Source: Amycolatopsis nigrescens CSC17Ta-90 (GTDB lineage: Bacteria; Actinomycetota; Actinomycetes; Mycobacteriales; Pseudonocardiaceae). From it: a DNA stretch of 64,000 nt. Made by a program: the position numbers and the translations under genes. How positions within the stretch are numbered: position 1 is the first letter of the stretch; each line of letters opens with the position of its first letter. The stretch spans positions 7,175,001-7,239,000 of the forward strand of contig NZ_ARVW01000001.1 of assembly GCF_000384315.1 (NCBI RefSeq), read 5' to 3'. The notes under the pieces were generated by a model that did not search any database, was not told the origin of the DNA, and saw nothing but the letters and a program-made list of their open reading frames with translations. Positions 9,270 through 17,535 of this stretch are shown in pieces.

Positions 9270-10184
9270 GTGTCAGACGCTAAGTCCAGCAACTCAGTCG
9301 CGCCCGCGACCGGTACCTCGCGTGTCAAGCGTGGGATGGCGGAGATGCTCAAGGGCGGCGTGATCATGGACGTGGTCACCGCCGAGCAGGCGAAGATCGC
9401 CGAGGACGCCGGCGCGGTGGCCGTGATGGCGCTCGAGCGGGTGCCCGCCGACATCCGCGCGCAGGGCGGGGTGGCCAGGATGAGCGACCCCGACCTGATC
9501 GACGGCATCATCGAGGCGGTGTCGATCCCGGTGATGGCGAAGGCCAGGATCGGTCACTTCGTCGAGGCGCAGCTGCTCCAGTCGCTCGGGGTCGACTATG
9601 TCGACGAGTCCGAGGTGCTGACTCCGGCGGACTACGCGAACCACATCGACAAGTGGGCCTTCACGGTGCCCTTCGTGTGCGGGGCGACCAACCTCGGCGA
9701 GGCGCTGCGGCGGATCAACGAAGGCGCCGCGATGATCAGGTCCAAGGGCGAGGCCGGCACCGGCGACGTGTCCAACGCGACCACGCACATGCGCAAGATC
9801 AGGGCCGAACTGCGCCGCCTGTCCTCGCTGCCCGAGGACGAGCTCTACGTCGCGGCGAAGGAACTCCAGGCTCCCTACGAGCTGGTCAAGGAGGTCGCGG
9901 AGCAGGGCAAGCTGCCGGTGGTGCTGTTCACCGCGGGCGGCATCGCAACCCCCGCCGACGCGGCGATGATGATGCAGCTCGGCGCCGAGGGCGTGTTCGT
10001 CGGCTCGGGCATCTTCAAGTCGGGCAACCCGGCCGAGCGTGCCGAGGCGATCGTCAAGGCGACCACATTCCACGACGACCCGGACGTGATCGCGAAGGTG
10101 TCCCGCGGTCTCGGTGAAGCCATGGTCGGCATCAACGTCGACGACGTCCCCGAGCCGCACCGCCTCGCCGAGCGCGGCTGGTAA
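9270..10184 (+). CDS. pdxS: Pyridoxal 5'-phosphate synthase subunit PdxS
   Basis: 304 residues from GTG 9270, with GAAAGG about nine bases upstream. It condenses ribose 5-phosphate, glyceraldehyde 3-phosphate and PdxT-derived ammonia to PLP. The TIM barrel is nearly invariant: [21 protein letters not shown], the lysine in [31 protein letters not shown] and the phosphate site [11 protein letters not shown]. Normally it is linked to pdxT; here pdxT is 4.2 kb away with accessory genes between. Confidence 0.97.
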   Translation: MSDAKSSNSVAPATGTSRVKRGMAEMLKGGVIMDVVTAEQAKIAEDAGAVAVMALERVPADIRAQGGVARMSDPDLIDGIIEAVSIPVMAKARIGHFVEAQLLQSLGVDYVDESEVLTPADYANHIDKWAFTVPFVCGATNLGEALRRINEGAAMIRSKGEAGTGDVSNATTHMRKIRAELRRLSSLPEDELYVAAKELQAPYELVKEVAEQGKLPVVLFTAGGIATPADAAMMMQLGAEGVFVGSGIFKSGNPAERAEAIVKATTFHDDPDVIAKVSRGLGEAMVGINVDDVPEPHRLAERGW

Positions 10185-10198
10185 CCACTCCCACGCTT

Positions 10199-10239
10199 CG
10201 GAGTCCCGCAGTGTCTACAATGGACACTGCGGGGCTCCG
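10199..10239. terminator. Bidirectional terminator hairpin between pdxS and vapC
   Basis: A 17-bp stem (10199-10215 with 10223-10239, one T-G pair) with a 7-base loop lies in the 64-bp gap between convergent genes. There is no long T tract, as usual in actinobacteria. Confidence 0.8.
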
Positions 10240-10248
10240 GGATGGCGG

Positions 10249-10650
10249 TCAGGACGCGGGATAGAGTTCGATCTGCGCTTTGTGCCCATTGCTGCCCCCC
10301 AGTTTTGCGTCGGTAGTGACAAGCGGGACGGCCAAGTGTTCGGCCAGCGCGACGTAGGTCGCGTCGTATGCGGTGACCGCGGGACGCATCTCCCAGATTC
10401 GCGGAACCAGTAGCCTGTGCGGTGCCAATCGAACGGGCGCTCTGGCCAGCCACCAAACCGCGCGCTCGGCTTGCTCCGCGGTGGCCAGTCCGGCCATCTC
10501 CCGACGGCGCAACACGTTGAGAACCTCGATCAGGCACAGTTCGGGTGCGTTCAGCTCACTGGTGAGGATCCGCTGCCGCAGGTCGCGCGACGGGCTCTGT
10601 CCGACCAGTACCTCGACCAGAGCCGACGAATCGACGACTATCCGCGCCAC
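10249..10650 (-). CDS. VapC-family PIN-domain ribonuclease toxin
   Basis: 133 residues with the PIN acidic set: D in VVDSSALVE, E in LCLIEVLNVLRR, D in AYDATYVALAE and D in VTTDAKL. PIN toxins cleave specific RNAs and are neutralised by the partner antitoxin. It starts at GTG 10650, overlapping the upstream antitoxin gene by 13 bases, the classic type II arrangement. The VapC label is by family; the target RNA cannot be read from sequence. Confidence 0.9.
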   Translation of the reverse strand: MARIVVDSSALVEVLVGQSPSRDLRQRILTSELNAPELCLIEVLNVLRRREMAGLATAEQAERAVWWLARAPVRLAPHRLLVPRIWEMRPAVTAYDATYVALAEHLAVPLVTTDAKLGGSNGHKAQIELYPAS

Positions 10651-10886
10651 AGCTCGTCCAGGTGCTCCTCGCGTTCGCGGCGGACGGCGTGCAGCGAATC
10701 GGTTACCGATTCTCCGCCTGGTGCCGCCGGGTGCCGGTACCGGTCCATATCGTCGAGGATCTCGGTCATGGTCGGGCCATCGGTGAACTCGGCCGCTTGC
10801 CGCTCCAAATACGCCTCAAGGCCGAAGGGGTCGCGGCGCGGTGCCGAGATCTCCGGTTCCTCGGGGTGGCGTGCTTCGTCGGTCAT
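10638..10886 (-). CDS. Antitoxin of the VapBC-type pair
   Basis: 82 residues, acidic, directly upstream of and overlapping the PIN toxin gene. GGGAAG precedes ATG 10886. No strong DNA-binding fold is obvious; a short amphipathic region (GLEAYLERQAAEF) and a C-terminal helix with HAVRREREEHLDELW fit a toxin-binding tail. The assignment rests on operon position, size and composition more than on a named domain. Confidence 0.72.
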   Translation of the reverse strand: MTDEARHPEEPEISAPRRDPFGLEAYLERQAAEFTDGPTMTEILDDMDRYRHPAAPGGESVTDSLHAVRREREEHLDELWRG

Positions 10887-10928
10887 CTTCCCAGGCTAGC
10901 CCCGGCCACCGACGGTTCCGCGGTGATT

Positions 10929-11501
10929 TCACGAGTGTTCGGAGACCAGGACCGCCACGGTGCCGGGTGCCAGTGCCTCGAACACGTGCGGGACGTCCCC
11001 GGGGTAGGCCACGTAGTCACCAGGGTCCAGCTCCACCGGGTCCTCGGCGAGGCCGATCCTGGCTCGCCCGCGGCACAGCACGACATGTTCGACGGTGCCG
11101 GCCATATGCGGCTCGGACTCGCGGGGTGTGCCCGGTTCGGCGGTGATCTGGTAGAGGTCGCGGCGCACGTTCGGCGGGCAGGACGCGAGCAGGGTCGCCG
11201 CGTAGTCGGCTCGCTCGGAGTACACCGCCGGGCCCTCGCCGGCCCGGATCACCCGCACCCGTGGCCGCGGCGGTTCGACGAGCTGCGCGAACCGCACGTC
11301 GAGGGCGACGCTCAGCGCCCACAGCGTTTCCACGCTCGGGTTGCCGGTGCCGGATTCGAGCTGGGACAGGGTGGACTTCGCGATACCGGCCCGTCTGGCC
11401 ACTTCGGTCAGCGAAAGTCCGGCCCGTGCGCGCTCCCGGCGCAGCGACGCGGCGATGACGGTGATGACGGTGCCGCTCTCGACGCCGCTGCCTTCCACCA
11501 T
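10929..11501 (-). CDS. XRE-family regulator with C-terminal cupin
   Basis: 190 residues. An N-terminal helix-turn-helix (RRERARAGLSLTEVARRAGI, then STLSQLESGTGNPSVETLW) is joined to a cupin ligand-sensing domain (EPHMAGTVEHVVLCRGRA, then LDPGDYVAYPGDVPHVFEA). This architecture usually senses a small metabolite and represses neighbouring transport genes. It is divergent from azlCD with an inverted repeat between them, so it very likely controls that exporter and itself. Confidence 0.9.
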   Translation of the reverse strand: MVEGSGVESGTVITVIAASLRRERARAGLSLTEVARRAGIAKSTLSQLESGTGNPSVETLWALSVALDVRFAQLVEPPRPRVRVIRAGEGPAVYSERADYAATLLASCPPNVRRDLYQITAEPGTPRESEPHMAGTVEHVVLCRGRARIGLAEDPVELDPGDYVAYPGDVPHVFEALAPGTVAVLVSEHS

Positions 11502-11522
11502 GTGTTCGCTCCAACAGTCGTT

Positions 11523-11542
11523 CTGTTCGCCTTGACGAACAG
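11523..11542. promoter_or_regulatory. Probable operator between the XRE-cupin gene and azlC
   Basis: A perfect inverted repeat, CTGTTCG - six bases - CGAACAG, lies 22 bp from the regulator start and 27 bp from the azlC start. More CGTTC/GTTCG half-sites flank it. An AT-rich TATAAA just ahead of azlC could be a -10 element. Confidence 0.6.
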
Positions 11543-11569
11543 TCCCGGTCGTGTTCAGTATAAACGACT

Positions 11570-12262
11570 ATGCGTTCGATTTGGCGAACCCTGGATCCGG
11601 CACTGGCCAGGGACATCGGCCTGGTCTGCCTTGCCGACGCTTTCGTCGGTGTCTCCTATGGCGCGATCGCGGTGAGCTCGGGTTTCCAGATCTGGGTGCC
11701 GATGCTGCTTTCGGTGCTGGTCTTCGCCGGCGCCGCCCAGTTCATGTTCATCGGGATCGTCGCCTCCGGCGGCAACCTGGTCGCGGCCGTGCTGGCCGGG
11801 CTGCTGGTCAACGCCCGCCACGTGCCGTTCGGTTTCGCCGTCGGCGACCTGCTCGGCGACCGGTGGCCGGCCAGGATCGCGGGCAGCCACCTGATGATCG
11901 ACGAGGCGGTGGCGTTCGCACTGGCGCGGCCCGACCGCGAACAGCGACGGGCCGCGTACTGGACCTGCGGCGTCGGCCTGTTCGTCTGCTGGAACGCGGG
12001 CGTGGTGGCCGGGGCCTTCGCCGGTACCGCGATCACCGACACCGACGCGTTCGGCCTGGACGCCGCCTTCCCCGCGGTGCTGCTGGCACTGGTCCTGCCC
12101 TCGCTCAAGGACCGCCGCACCCGGCTCGCGGTGCTGATCGGAGTCGTCGCGGCGCTGGCCACCACCCCGTTCCTGCCGTCCGGGCTGCCGGTGCTGATCG
12201 CGCTGACCGGGATGCTGGTCGCGGTCCGGGCCCCGGAGCCGGCCCCGGAGGTGGCGCGGTGA
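11570..12262 (+). CDS. azlC: AzlC-family amino acid exporter, large subunit
   Basis: 230 residues with several hydrophobic helices and AzlC hallmarks: GVSYGAIAVSSGF near the N terminus, FAGAAQFMFIGI, NARHVPFG and HLMIDEAVAFA. AzlC with AzlD forms a branched-chain (or other neutral) amino acid exporter in the cytoplasmic membrane. ATG 11570 follows the operator region. Its stop overlaps the azlD start. Confidence 0.92.
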   Translation: MRSIWRTLDPALARDIGLVCLADAFVGVSYGAIAVSSGFQIWVPMLLSVLVFAGAAQFMFIGIVASGGNLVAAVLAGLLVNARHVPFGFAVGDLLGDRWPARIAGSHLMIDEAVAFALARPDREQRRAAYWTCGVGLFVCWNAGVVAGAFAGTAITDTDAFGLDAAFPAVLLALVLPSLKDRRTRLAVLIGVVAALATTPFLPSGLPVLIALTGMLVAVRAPEPAPEVAR

Positions 12263-12588
12263 TGGCGGTGGAGCCGATGGCGCTGGTGATCGCGACGCTG
12301 GTGCTCGGTGGTGGCACCTTCGCCTTCCGGCTCGCCGGCCCGGTGCTGCGGACCAAGGTGAAGCTGACGCCCAAGGCGGAGCGGCTGATGGCCACCTCCG
12401 CGGTGGTCCTGCTCGCCGCACTGGTGGCGACCACCGCGCTGACCGAGGACTCCTCCTTCGCCGGGATCGCCCGTCCGGCCGGGGTGCTGGTCGGCGGGGT
12501 GTTGGCCTGGCGGAAGGCGCCCTTCGTGCTGGTGGTCGTCGCTGCCGCGGCGACCGCCGCCGGGCTGCGGCTGCTCGGCGTGCCGTGA
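12262..12588 (+). CDS. azlD: AzlD-family amino acid exporter, small subunit
   Basis: 108 residues, about four hydrophobic segments, with the AzlD pattern GTFAFRLAGPVLR near the N terminus. ATG 12262 shares its A with the azlC TGA; a GTG three bases earlier is an alternative. It is the obligate partner of AzlC. Confidence 0.9.
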   Translation: MAVEPMALVIATLVLGGGTFAFRLAGPVLRTKVKLTPKAERLMATSAVVLLAALVATTALTEDSSFAGIARPAGVLVGGVLAWRKAPFVLVVVAAAATAAGLRLLGVP

Positions 12589-12594
12589 CGCCGT

Positions 12595-13065
12595 TCAGGG
12601 CGAGAGCTCGCGCGTTGGCGGTACCTGTTCCTTGCGCTGGTGCTGGAAGAGCAGGTTCGTGTGCAGCTGCGCCACTTCGCGCCTGCTGGTGAAGGAGTCG
12701 AGCAGCAACTGCTGGAGGTGCCCGGCGTCGGCCACCGCGACGTGCACCAGGAAGTCGTCCGGGCCGGCCAGGTGCGACACCGAGATCGTCTCGGGCAGGC
12801 TCAGCACGTAGGACATGAACGGCTCCACCACGGCCCTGGTGTGCGGCCGGACCCGCACCGAGACCATCGCCTGGAGCGGCCGGCCGAGCGCGCGCAGTTC
12901 CACCTCCGCCCGGTAGCCGCTGATCACGCCGCGGTCGCGCAGCGCCCGGTGCCGGACCAGGCAGGTCGACGGCGCCACGTTGACCAGGGCCGCGAGCTCC
13001 TTGTTGGACAGCCGCGCGTCCTTCTGCAGGGCGGCCAAGATCGCCACGTCCACCGCATCAAGCAC
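12595..13065 (-). CDS. Lrp/AsnC-family regulator
   Basis: 156 residues from GTG 13065, ten bases after AAAGGG. The N-terminal HTH reads LDAVDVAILAALQKDARLSN, KELAALVNVAPSTCLVRHRAL; the C-terminal RAM ligand domain follows (MVSVRVRPHTRAVVEPFMSYV, VSHLAGPDDFLVHVAV). It is divergent from the PLP-dependent lyase gene with a 100-bp gap. Lrp proteins commonly control an adjacent amino acid catabolic gene, so the lyase is its likely target and an amino acid its ligand. Confidence 0.92.
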   Translation of the reverse strand: MLDAVDVAILAALQKDARLSNKELAALVNVAPSTCLVRHRALRDRGVISGYRAEVELRALGRPLQAMVSVRVRPHTRAVVEPFMSYVLSLPETISVSHLAGPDDFLVHVAVADAGHLQQLLLDSFTSRREVAQLHTNLLFQHQRKEQVPPTRELSP

Positions 13066-13165
13066 GAAGATCACACCCTTTCGCCGAATAATCTTCCCAA
13101 TCTGCACCAGATGACCGCTGATACTCCAGCATCTTCTCGAACCAGCGAATCGAGGAGGGCGACCG

Positions 13166-14323
13166 ATGACCGGATTGCGGACCCGCGCGGTGCACGGCGG
13201 CAGGCAGGATCTCGGCGGACTTGGCGTGCACGCGCCGCCGATCGACCTGTCCACCACGTACCCGGTGCCCGACCAGGCCGCCGGCGGCGCCGCGCTCGGG
13301 GCGTGGGCGGAGGGAGTCGCCGACGCGGGGTCACCGGTGTACGCCCGGCTGCACAACCCGACCGTGGCCAGGTTCGAGCGTGCGCTCGCCGAGCTGGAGG
13401 GCACCGAGCAGGCGGTTTCCTTCGCCAGCGGGATGGCCGCGCTGACCGCGGTCGTACAGGCAGCCTGCCTGATGACCGGCCGGCGCCACGTGGTGGCCGT
13501 CCGTCCGCTTTACGGCGGCAGCGACCATCTCCTCGGCACCGGGCTGCTCGGCGCCGAGACCAGCTACACCGACGCCGCCGGCATCGCGGAGGCGCTGCGG
13601 CCGGACACCGGGCTGGTGGTGCTGGAGACCCCGGCCAACCCGAACCTCGACCTGGCCGACCTCGACGACGTGGTGCACCAGGCCGGCGCGGTCCCGGTGC
13701 TGGTGGACAACACCTTCGCCACCCCGGTACTGCAGAACCCGGCCGCGCACGGTGCCGCCTACGTGCTGCATTCCGGCACCAAGTACCTCGGCGGGCACGG
13801 TGACGTGCTCGGCGGCGTGGTGGCCTGCCGGGCGGAGGCTGCCGCGCCGCTGCGTCAGCTGCGCATCCTCACCGGCGCGGTACTGCATCCGCTGGCCGGC
13901 TACCTGCTGCACCGCGGGCTGGCCACCCTGCCGCTGCGCGTGGAGGCGGCGCAGCGGAGCGCGAGCGAGCTGGCGGACCGGCTGGCCGCCCACTCCGGGG
14001 TCGCCGCGGTGCGGTATCCGGGGCTGAGCGGCAGCCCGCTGCTCGGCGGGCAGTTGCGCGGTCCGGGCGCGATGCTCGCCTTCGAGCCGGTCGGCGACCC
14101 GCTCGCGGTGGTCGGCAAGCTCGGGCTGATCACGCCCGCGGTGAGCCTCGGCTCGGTGGACACCCTGATCGAGCACCCGGCCTCGCTCACCCATCGCCTG
14201 GTCGGCCCCGCCGGGCTGGCCGCCGGCGGGGTGCCGGCCGGGCTGCTGCGGCTCTCGGTCGGCCTGGAAGACGTGGCGGACCTGTGGGACGACTTGGACC
14301 AGGCGTTGCGGGTCAGCTGCTGA
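13166..14323 (+). CDS. Cys/Met metabolism PLP-dependent lyase (cystathionine/methionine gamma-lyase type)
   Basis: 385 residues. Trans-sulfuration fold: STTYPVPD, YARLHNPTVARFERALAELEG, FASGMAALTAV, PLYGGSDHLL, ETPANPN, VDNTFATPVLQNP and the PLP-lysine block HSGTKYLGGHGDVLGG. It ends with SVGLEDVADLWDDLDQAL, typical of the family. Whether it is a gamma-lyase, gamma-synthase or methionine gamma-lyase is not settled by motifs. GGAGG precedes ATG 13166. The divergent Lrp gene suggests amino-acid-responsive control. Confidence 0.92.
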   Translation: MTGLRTRAVHGGRQDLGGLGVHAPPIDLSTTYPVPDQAAGGAALGAWAEGVADAGSPVYARLHNPTVARFERALAELEGTEQAVSFASGMAALTAVVQAACLMTGRRHVVAVRPLYGGSDHLLGTGLLGAETSYTDAAGIAEALRPDTGLVVLETPANPNLDLADLDDVVHQAGAVPVLVDNTFATPVLQNPAAHGAAYVLHSGTKYLGGHGDVLGGVVACRAEAAAPLRQLRILTGAVLHPLAGYLLHRGLATLPLRVEAAQRSASELADRLAAHSGVAAVRYPGLSGSPLLGGQLRGPGAMLAFEPVGDPLAVVGKLGLITPAVSLGSVDTLIEHPASLTHRLVGPAGLAAGGVPAGLLRLSVGLEDVADLWDDLDQALRVSC

Positions 14324-14339
14324 CCCCGCACCCGCGCTC

Positions 14340-14414
14340 TGGCCGGTGGCGCCCACGGCCTAGTCTTGACCTGCGAAATCATGGACGGAAGGCGGTGGCC
14401 GGTGGCGCCCACGG
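14340..14414 (+). repeat. 19-bp direct repeat spanning the pdxT start
   Basis: The same 19 bases occur at 14340-14358 and 14396-14414, 56 bp apart. The second copy carries the pdxT GTG and its next three codons; the first carries the same GTG-GCG-CCC-ACG but runs into TAG after one more codon. Confidence 0.85.
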
Positions 14415-15013
14415 TGGGGGTACTAGCCCTTCAGGGTGACGTGCGCGAGCACGTCGCGATGCTGGAGCATGCCGGCGCGAAGGCACGCCCGGTGCGCCGC
14501 CCGGCCGAACTGTCCGAAGTGGACGGCCTGGTGCTGCCAGGCGGCGAGTCGACCACCATGTCCCGGCTGCTGGAGACCTTCGAGCTGCTGGAGCCGCTGC
14601 GGGAGCGGATCGCCGGCGGGCTGCCCGCGTTCGGTTCCTGCGCCGGGATGATCCTGCTCGCGAAGCAGGCCCTGGACGGCAGGCCCGACCAGCAGCAGCT
14701 CGGCGGACTGGACGTGGTGGTGCGCCGGAACGCCTTCGGGCGACAGGTGGACTCCTTCGAGGAGGACCTCGACTTCACCGGTGTCGAGGGCGGTCCGCTG
14801 CACGCGGTGTTCATCCGCGCCCCGTGGGTGGAAAAGACCGGCGAAGGGGTGGAGGTGCTCGCCCGGGTACCGGAGACACCGGCCGCCGGAGCCGCTGGGG
14901 CTAGGATCGTCGCGGTCAGGGAGGGGACGGTGCTGGCCACCGCTTTCCACCCGGAGCTCACGGGGGACGAGCGCGTGCACCGCCTGTTCGTCCGCATCGT
15001 GCAGGACGCGTAG
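14402..15013 (+). CDS. pdxT: Pyridoxal 5'-phosphate synthase glutaminase subunit PdxT
   Basis: 203 residues from GTG 14402, with GGAAGG about nine bases upstream; ATG 14381 in frame would add seven residues. It releases ammonia from glutamine and channels it to PdxS. Glutaminase features: [26 protein letters not shown], the nucleophile Cys in [23 protein letters not shown] and the His-Glu of AFHPELT. The start region is duplicated upstream (see repeat). Confidence 0.95.
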   Translation: MAPTVGVLALQGDVREHVAMLEHAGAKARPVRRPAELSEVDGLVLPGGESTTMSRLLETFELLEPLRERIAGGLPAFGSCAGMILLAKQALDGRPDQQQLGGLDVVVRRNAFGRQVDSFEEDLDFTGVEGGPLHAVFIRAPWVEKTGEGVEVLARVPETPAAGAAGARIVAVREGTVLATAFHPELTGDERVHRLFVRIVQDA

Positions 15014-15066
15014 GGACGGCAACGGCGCCTGGAGGGTGCCGCTGCCGACAAGCAGATGGAGGAGAG

Positions 15067-15822
15067 ATGAGCGGCCACTCCAAGTGGGCCACCACCAAGC
15101 ACAAGAAGGCCGCCCTCGACGCCAAGCGTGGCAAACTGTTCGCGAGATTGATCAAGAACATCGAGGTGGCGGCCCGCACGGGCACCGGTGGCGGCGACCC
15201 GGACGGCAACCCCACGCTCTACGACGCCATCCAGAAGGCCAAGCGGAACTCGGTCCCGCAGGACAACATCGAGCGCGCGCGCAAGCGCGGCGCCGGTGAG
15301 GAGGCCGGCGGCGCGGACTGGCAGACGATCAACTACGAGGGTTACGGCCCGAACGGCGTCGCGGTGCTGATCGAATGCCTCACCGACAACCGGAACCGCG
15401 CGGCTTCGGAGGTGCGCACCGCGCTGACCCGCAACGGCGGCTCGCTGGCGGACCCCGGCTCGGTGTCCTACCTGTTCAACCGAAAGGGCGTCGTGCTGAT
15501 GCCGAAGAACGGGGTGAGCGAGGACGACGTGCTGCTCGCGGTGCTCGACGCCGGCGCCGAAGAGGTCAACGACCTCGGCGAGAGCTTCGAGATCGTGAGC
15601 GAGGCGACCGATCTGGTCGCGGTCCGGAAAGCGTTGCAGGAAGCCGAATTCGACTACGAGTCGGCCGAAGCCAGCTTCCTGCCCTCGGTCAGCGTGCCGC
15701 TGGACGCCGACGGTGCGAAGAAGGTCTTCAAGCTGATCGACGCGCTGGAGGACTGTGACGACGTGCAGAACGTGTACGCCAATTTCGACGTCTCGGACGA
15801 AGTTCTGGCCGAAGTCGGCTGA
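15067..15822 (+). CDS. yebC: YebC/PmpR-family protein
   Basis: 251 residues, the family length. It opens with [20 protein letters not shown] and has the conserved [33 protein letters not shown] and [21 protein letters not shown] precedes the ATG. Family members act as transcription regulators or, by more recent work, assist ribosomes at difficult sequences. It lies in the conserved pdxT-yebC-ruvCAB order, with two other genes inserted before ruvC. Confidence 0.95.
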   Translation: MSGHSKWATTKHKKAALDAKRGKLFARLIKNIEVAARTGTGGGDPDGNPTLYDAIQKAKRNSVPQDNIERARKRGAGEEAGGADWQTINYEGYGPNGVAVLIECLTDNRNRAASEVRTALTRNGGSLADPGSVSYLFNRKGVVLMPKNGVSEDDVLLAVLDAGAEEVNDLGESFEIVSEATDLVAVRKALQEAEFDYESAEASFLPSVSVPLDADGAKKVFKLIDALEDCDDVQNVYANFDVSDEVLAEVG

Positions 15823-15875
15823 CCGGCGGAAAAAACGCGGCTGCCTACTGGGCGCGCCCGCGTGAATACGGCACA

Positions 15876-16397
15876 ATGGCGGCCGTGACGACCGATACCC
15901 TCGCCGCCCAGGACCAGGAACTACTCGACTGGATCGTCGAACAGGGCGAGCAACGAGGTAACGCGGTCATCAGTGTTTCCAGTGATGCCAACGGTTCCGG
16001 CTACTGCTTCACGGCGTGCGCGTGGGCGCTGCACGGGGTGCCGGAGGCGGTCGTGATCGGACTGCCGGAAGATCTCGGCCCGGTTCTGCTGGACGCCTAT
16101 GTGGACCGTGCCGCCTCCGGCGAGCAGTTCTACTACGGCAGGCTGTACGAGGATTTCTTCGACGGGGTGCCCCTGGTCTTCGAACAGGTGGCCAAGGGGC
16201 ACTACCCCGAGTTCTTCGGCAGCGCGTTCCTGGTGTACCCGGACGGCGACTTCCCGGCGGTGCAGATCATCGTGCCGACCACGGAGGGGCACTGGCCGTG
16301 GTCGCCGGACGCGCCGGAGGGCTTCGCCGAATGGCAGCCGATCCTCACCGAGAGCGGGGACCCGCAGAGCTGGCAGCCTGGGGTCAATGGCCCCTGA
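15876..16397 (+). CDS. DUF4262 domain protein
   Basis: 173 residues, or 170 from GTG 15885. The single domain starts with DQELLDWIVEQGEQRGNAVI, then YCFTACAWALHGVPEAVVIGLP and ends VQIIVPTTEGHWPWSPD, matching the DUF4262 pattern. No catalytic motif or membrane segment is seen; the role is unknown. It sits between yebC and a secreted phosphodiesterase-like gene, with no coupling to either. Confidence 0.78.
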   Translation: MAAVTTDTLAAQDQELLDWIVEQGEQRGNAVISVSSDANGSGYCFTACAWALHGVPEAVVIGLPEDLGPVLLDAYVDRAASGEQFYYGRLYEDFFDGVPLVFEQVAKGHYPEFFGSAFLVYPDGDFPAVQIIVPTTEGHWPWSPDAPEGFAEWQPILTESGDPQSWQPGVNGP

Positions 16398-16514
16398 GGC
16401 CCCTGAGTTTGGGCGGGCGTTTCCCAGCGCGTCAGCTCGGCGTCGGCCGCCGCTCACGCGCGCCCGGAAGCCTCGGTCCGGACCTTTGACCAGGGAGTTT
16501 CCGGGAGGCTGGGG

Positions 16515-17453
16515 ATGTCGGACAAGCGGGCTGGACTGAGCAGGCGCGGTGCGCTGGGCATGGCGGGCGCTGTGGGCGCCGCCGGGGTGGCCGGGCTGCT
16601 GGGCACCGGAAGCGCCGCCGCGGCGGGCACCGGACGGCCGGTGATCGGGCCGGCCACCGGCCCGCGGCTGCACGTGATCACCTTCAACATCAGGCTGGAC
16701 ACCAAGGCGGCGCCGGGCACCCCGGACTCCTGGACCGACCGCCGGCCGGTGCTCGCCGCCTTCCTGCGGACCGAGCAGCCCACCGTGCTCGGCGTGCAGG
16801 AAGGGCTGTACCACCAGGTCAAGCAGGTCGAGGCGGACCTGCCGGGGCACTTCGACTGGATCGGGCTCGGCCGCGAGGGCGGCGGCCGCGGCGAGTTCAT
16901 GGCCGTCTACTACGACACCCGCCGGGTCGAGCCGCTCGACTTCGACCACTTCTGGCTCTCGGACACGCCCAACGTGATCGGCTCGAAGTCCTGGGGCAAC
17001 ACGGTGATCAGGATGGTCACCTGGGTGCGTTTCCTCGATCGCCGGACCGGCCGCGAGTTCGTGCACGTCAACACCCACTTCGACCACCAGTCGGAGAACT
17101 CGCGGCAGCGCAGCGCGGAGCTGGTGCGCGACCGGATCGCCGGCTTCGACCCGGCCCTCCCGGTGCTGCTCACCGGCGATTTCAACACCCCGGCCGAGAC
17201 GTCGGAGTCGTACCGGATCCTGGTGGGCGAAGGCGGCCTCACCGACACCTGGACCTCGGCCGCGCAGCGGGTCACCCCGCAGTGGGGCACCTTCCCCGGC
17301 TACCGGGAGCCGGTGCTCGGCGGCGAGCGGATCGACTGGGTGCTGGCCAACCGGGGGATCGTGGTGGAACGGGCCGCGATCAACACCTACCGGCGCGACG
17401 GGCGCTGGCCCTCGGACCACGCGCCGGTGCAGGCGCTGGTGCGGCTGGCCTGA
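16515..17453 (+). CDS. Tat-exported endonuclease/exonuclease/phosphatase family protein
   Basis: 312 residues. A twin-arginine signal ([13 protein letters not shown]... to about residue 37, ending AAAAGTG) sends the folded enzyme across the membrane. The EEP fold is complete: [17 protein letters not shown] (metal Glu), [18 protein letters not shown] (Asp/Asn), ERIDWVL and the final SDHAPV catalytic His. The substrate may be a nucleic acid, sphingomyelin-like lipid or phosphoinositide; sequence does not decide. Confidence 0.9.
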   Translation: MSDKRAGLSRRGALGMAGAVGAAGVAGLLGTGSAAAAGTGRPVIGPATGPRLHVITFNIRLDTKAAPGTPDSWTDRRPVLAAFLRTEQPTVLGVQEGLYHQVKQVEADLPGHFDWIGLGREGGGRGEFMAVYYDTRRVEPLDFDHFWLSDTPNVIGSKSWGNTVIRMVTWVRFLDRRTGREFVHVNTHFDHQSENSRQRSAELVRDRIAGFDPALPVLLTGDFNTPAETSESYRILVGEGGLTDTWTSAAQRVTPQWGTFPGYREPVLGGERIDWVLANRGIVVERAAINTYRRDGRWPSDHAPVQALVRLA

Positions 17454-17504
17454 ACCGGCGCGTCGCAGTACTGGGCGGCCCCGCCGAACCGGTAGCGTGC
17501 CACC

Positions 17505-17520
17505 TCGAACTGGTGTTCGG
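17505..17520. promoter_or_regulatory. LexA (SOS) box upstream of ruvC
   Basis: TCGAAC-TGGT-GTTCGG matches the actinobacterial SOS box (TCGAAC-N4-GTTCGA) at 11 of 12 fixed positions and ends 15 bp before the ruvC GTG. A TAGCGT -10-like hexamer (17493-17498) lies just upstream, so bound LexA would block transcription start. Confidence 0.85.
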
Positions 17521-17535
17521 CGAGGAGGCGATCAG

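Noticed and set aside
11523..11542. SOS box near azlC
   Set aside because: The half-sites are in the opposite order (GTTCG then CGAAC) with a six-base spacer, so it does not match the LexA consensus.
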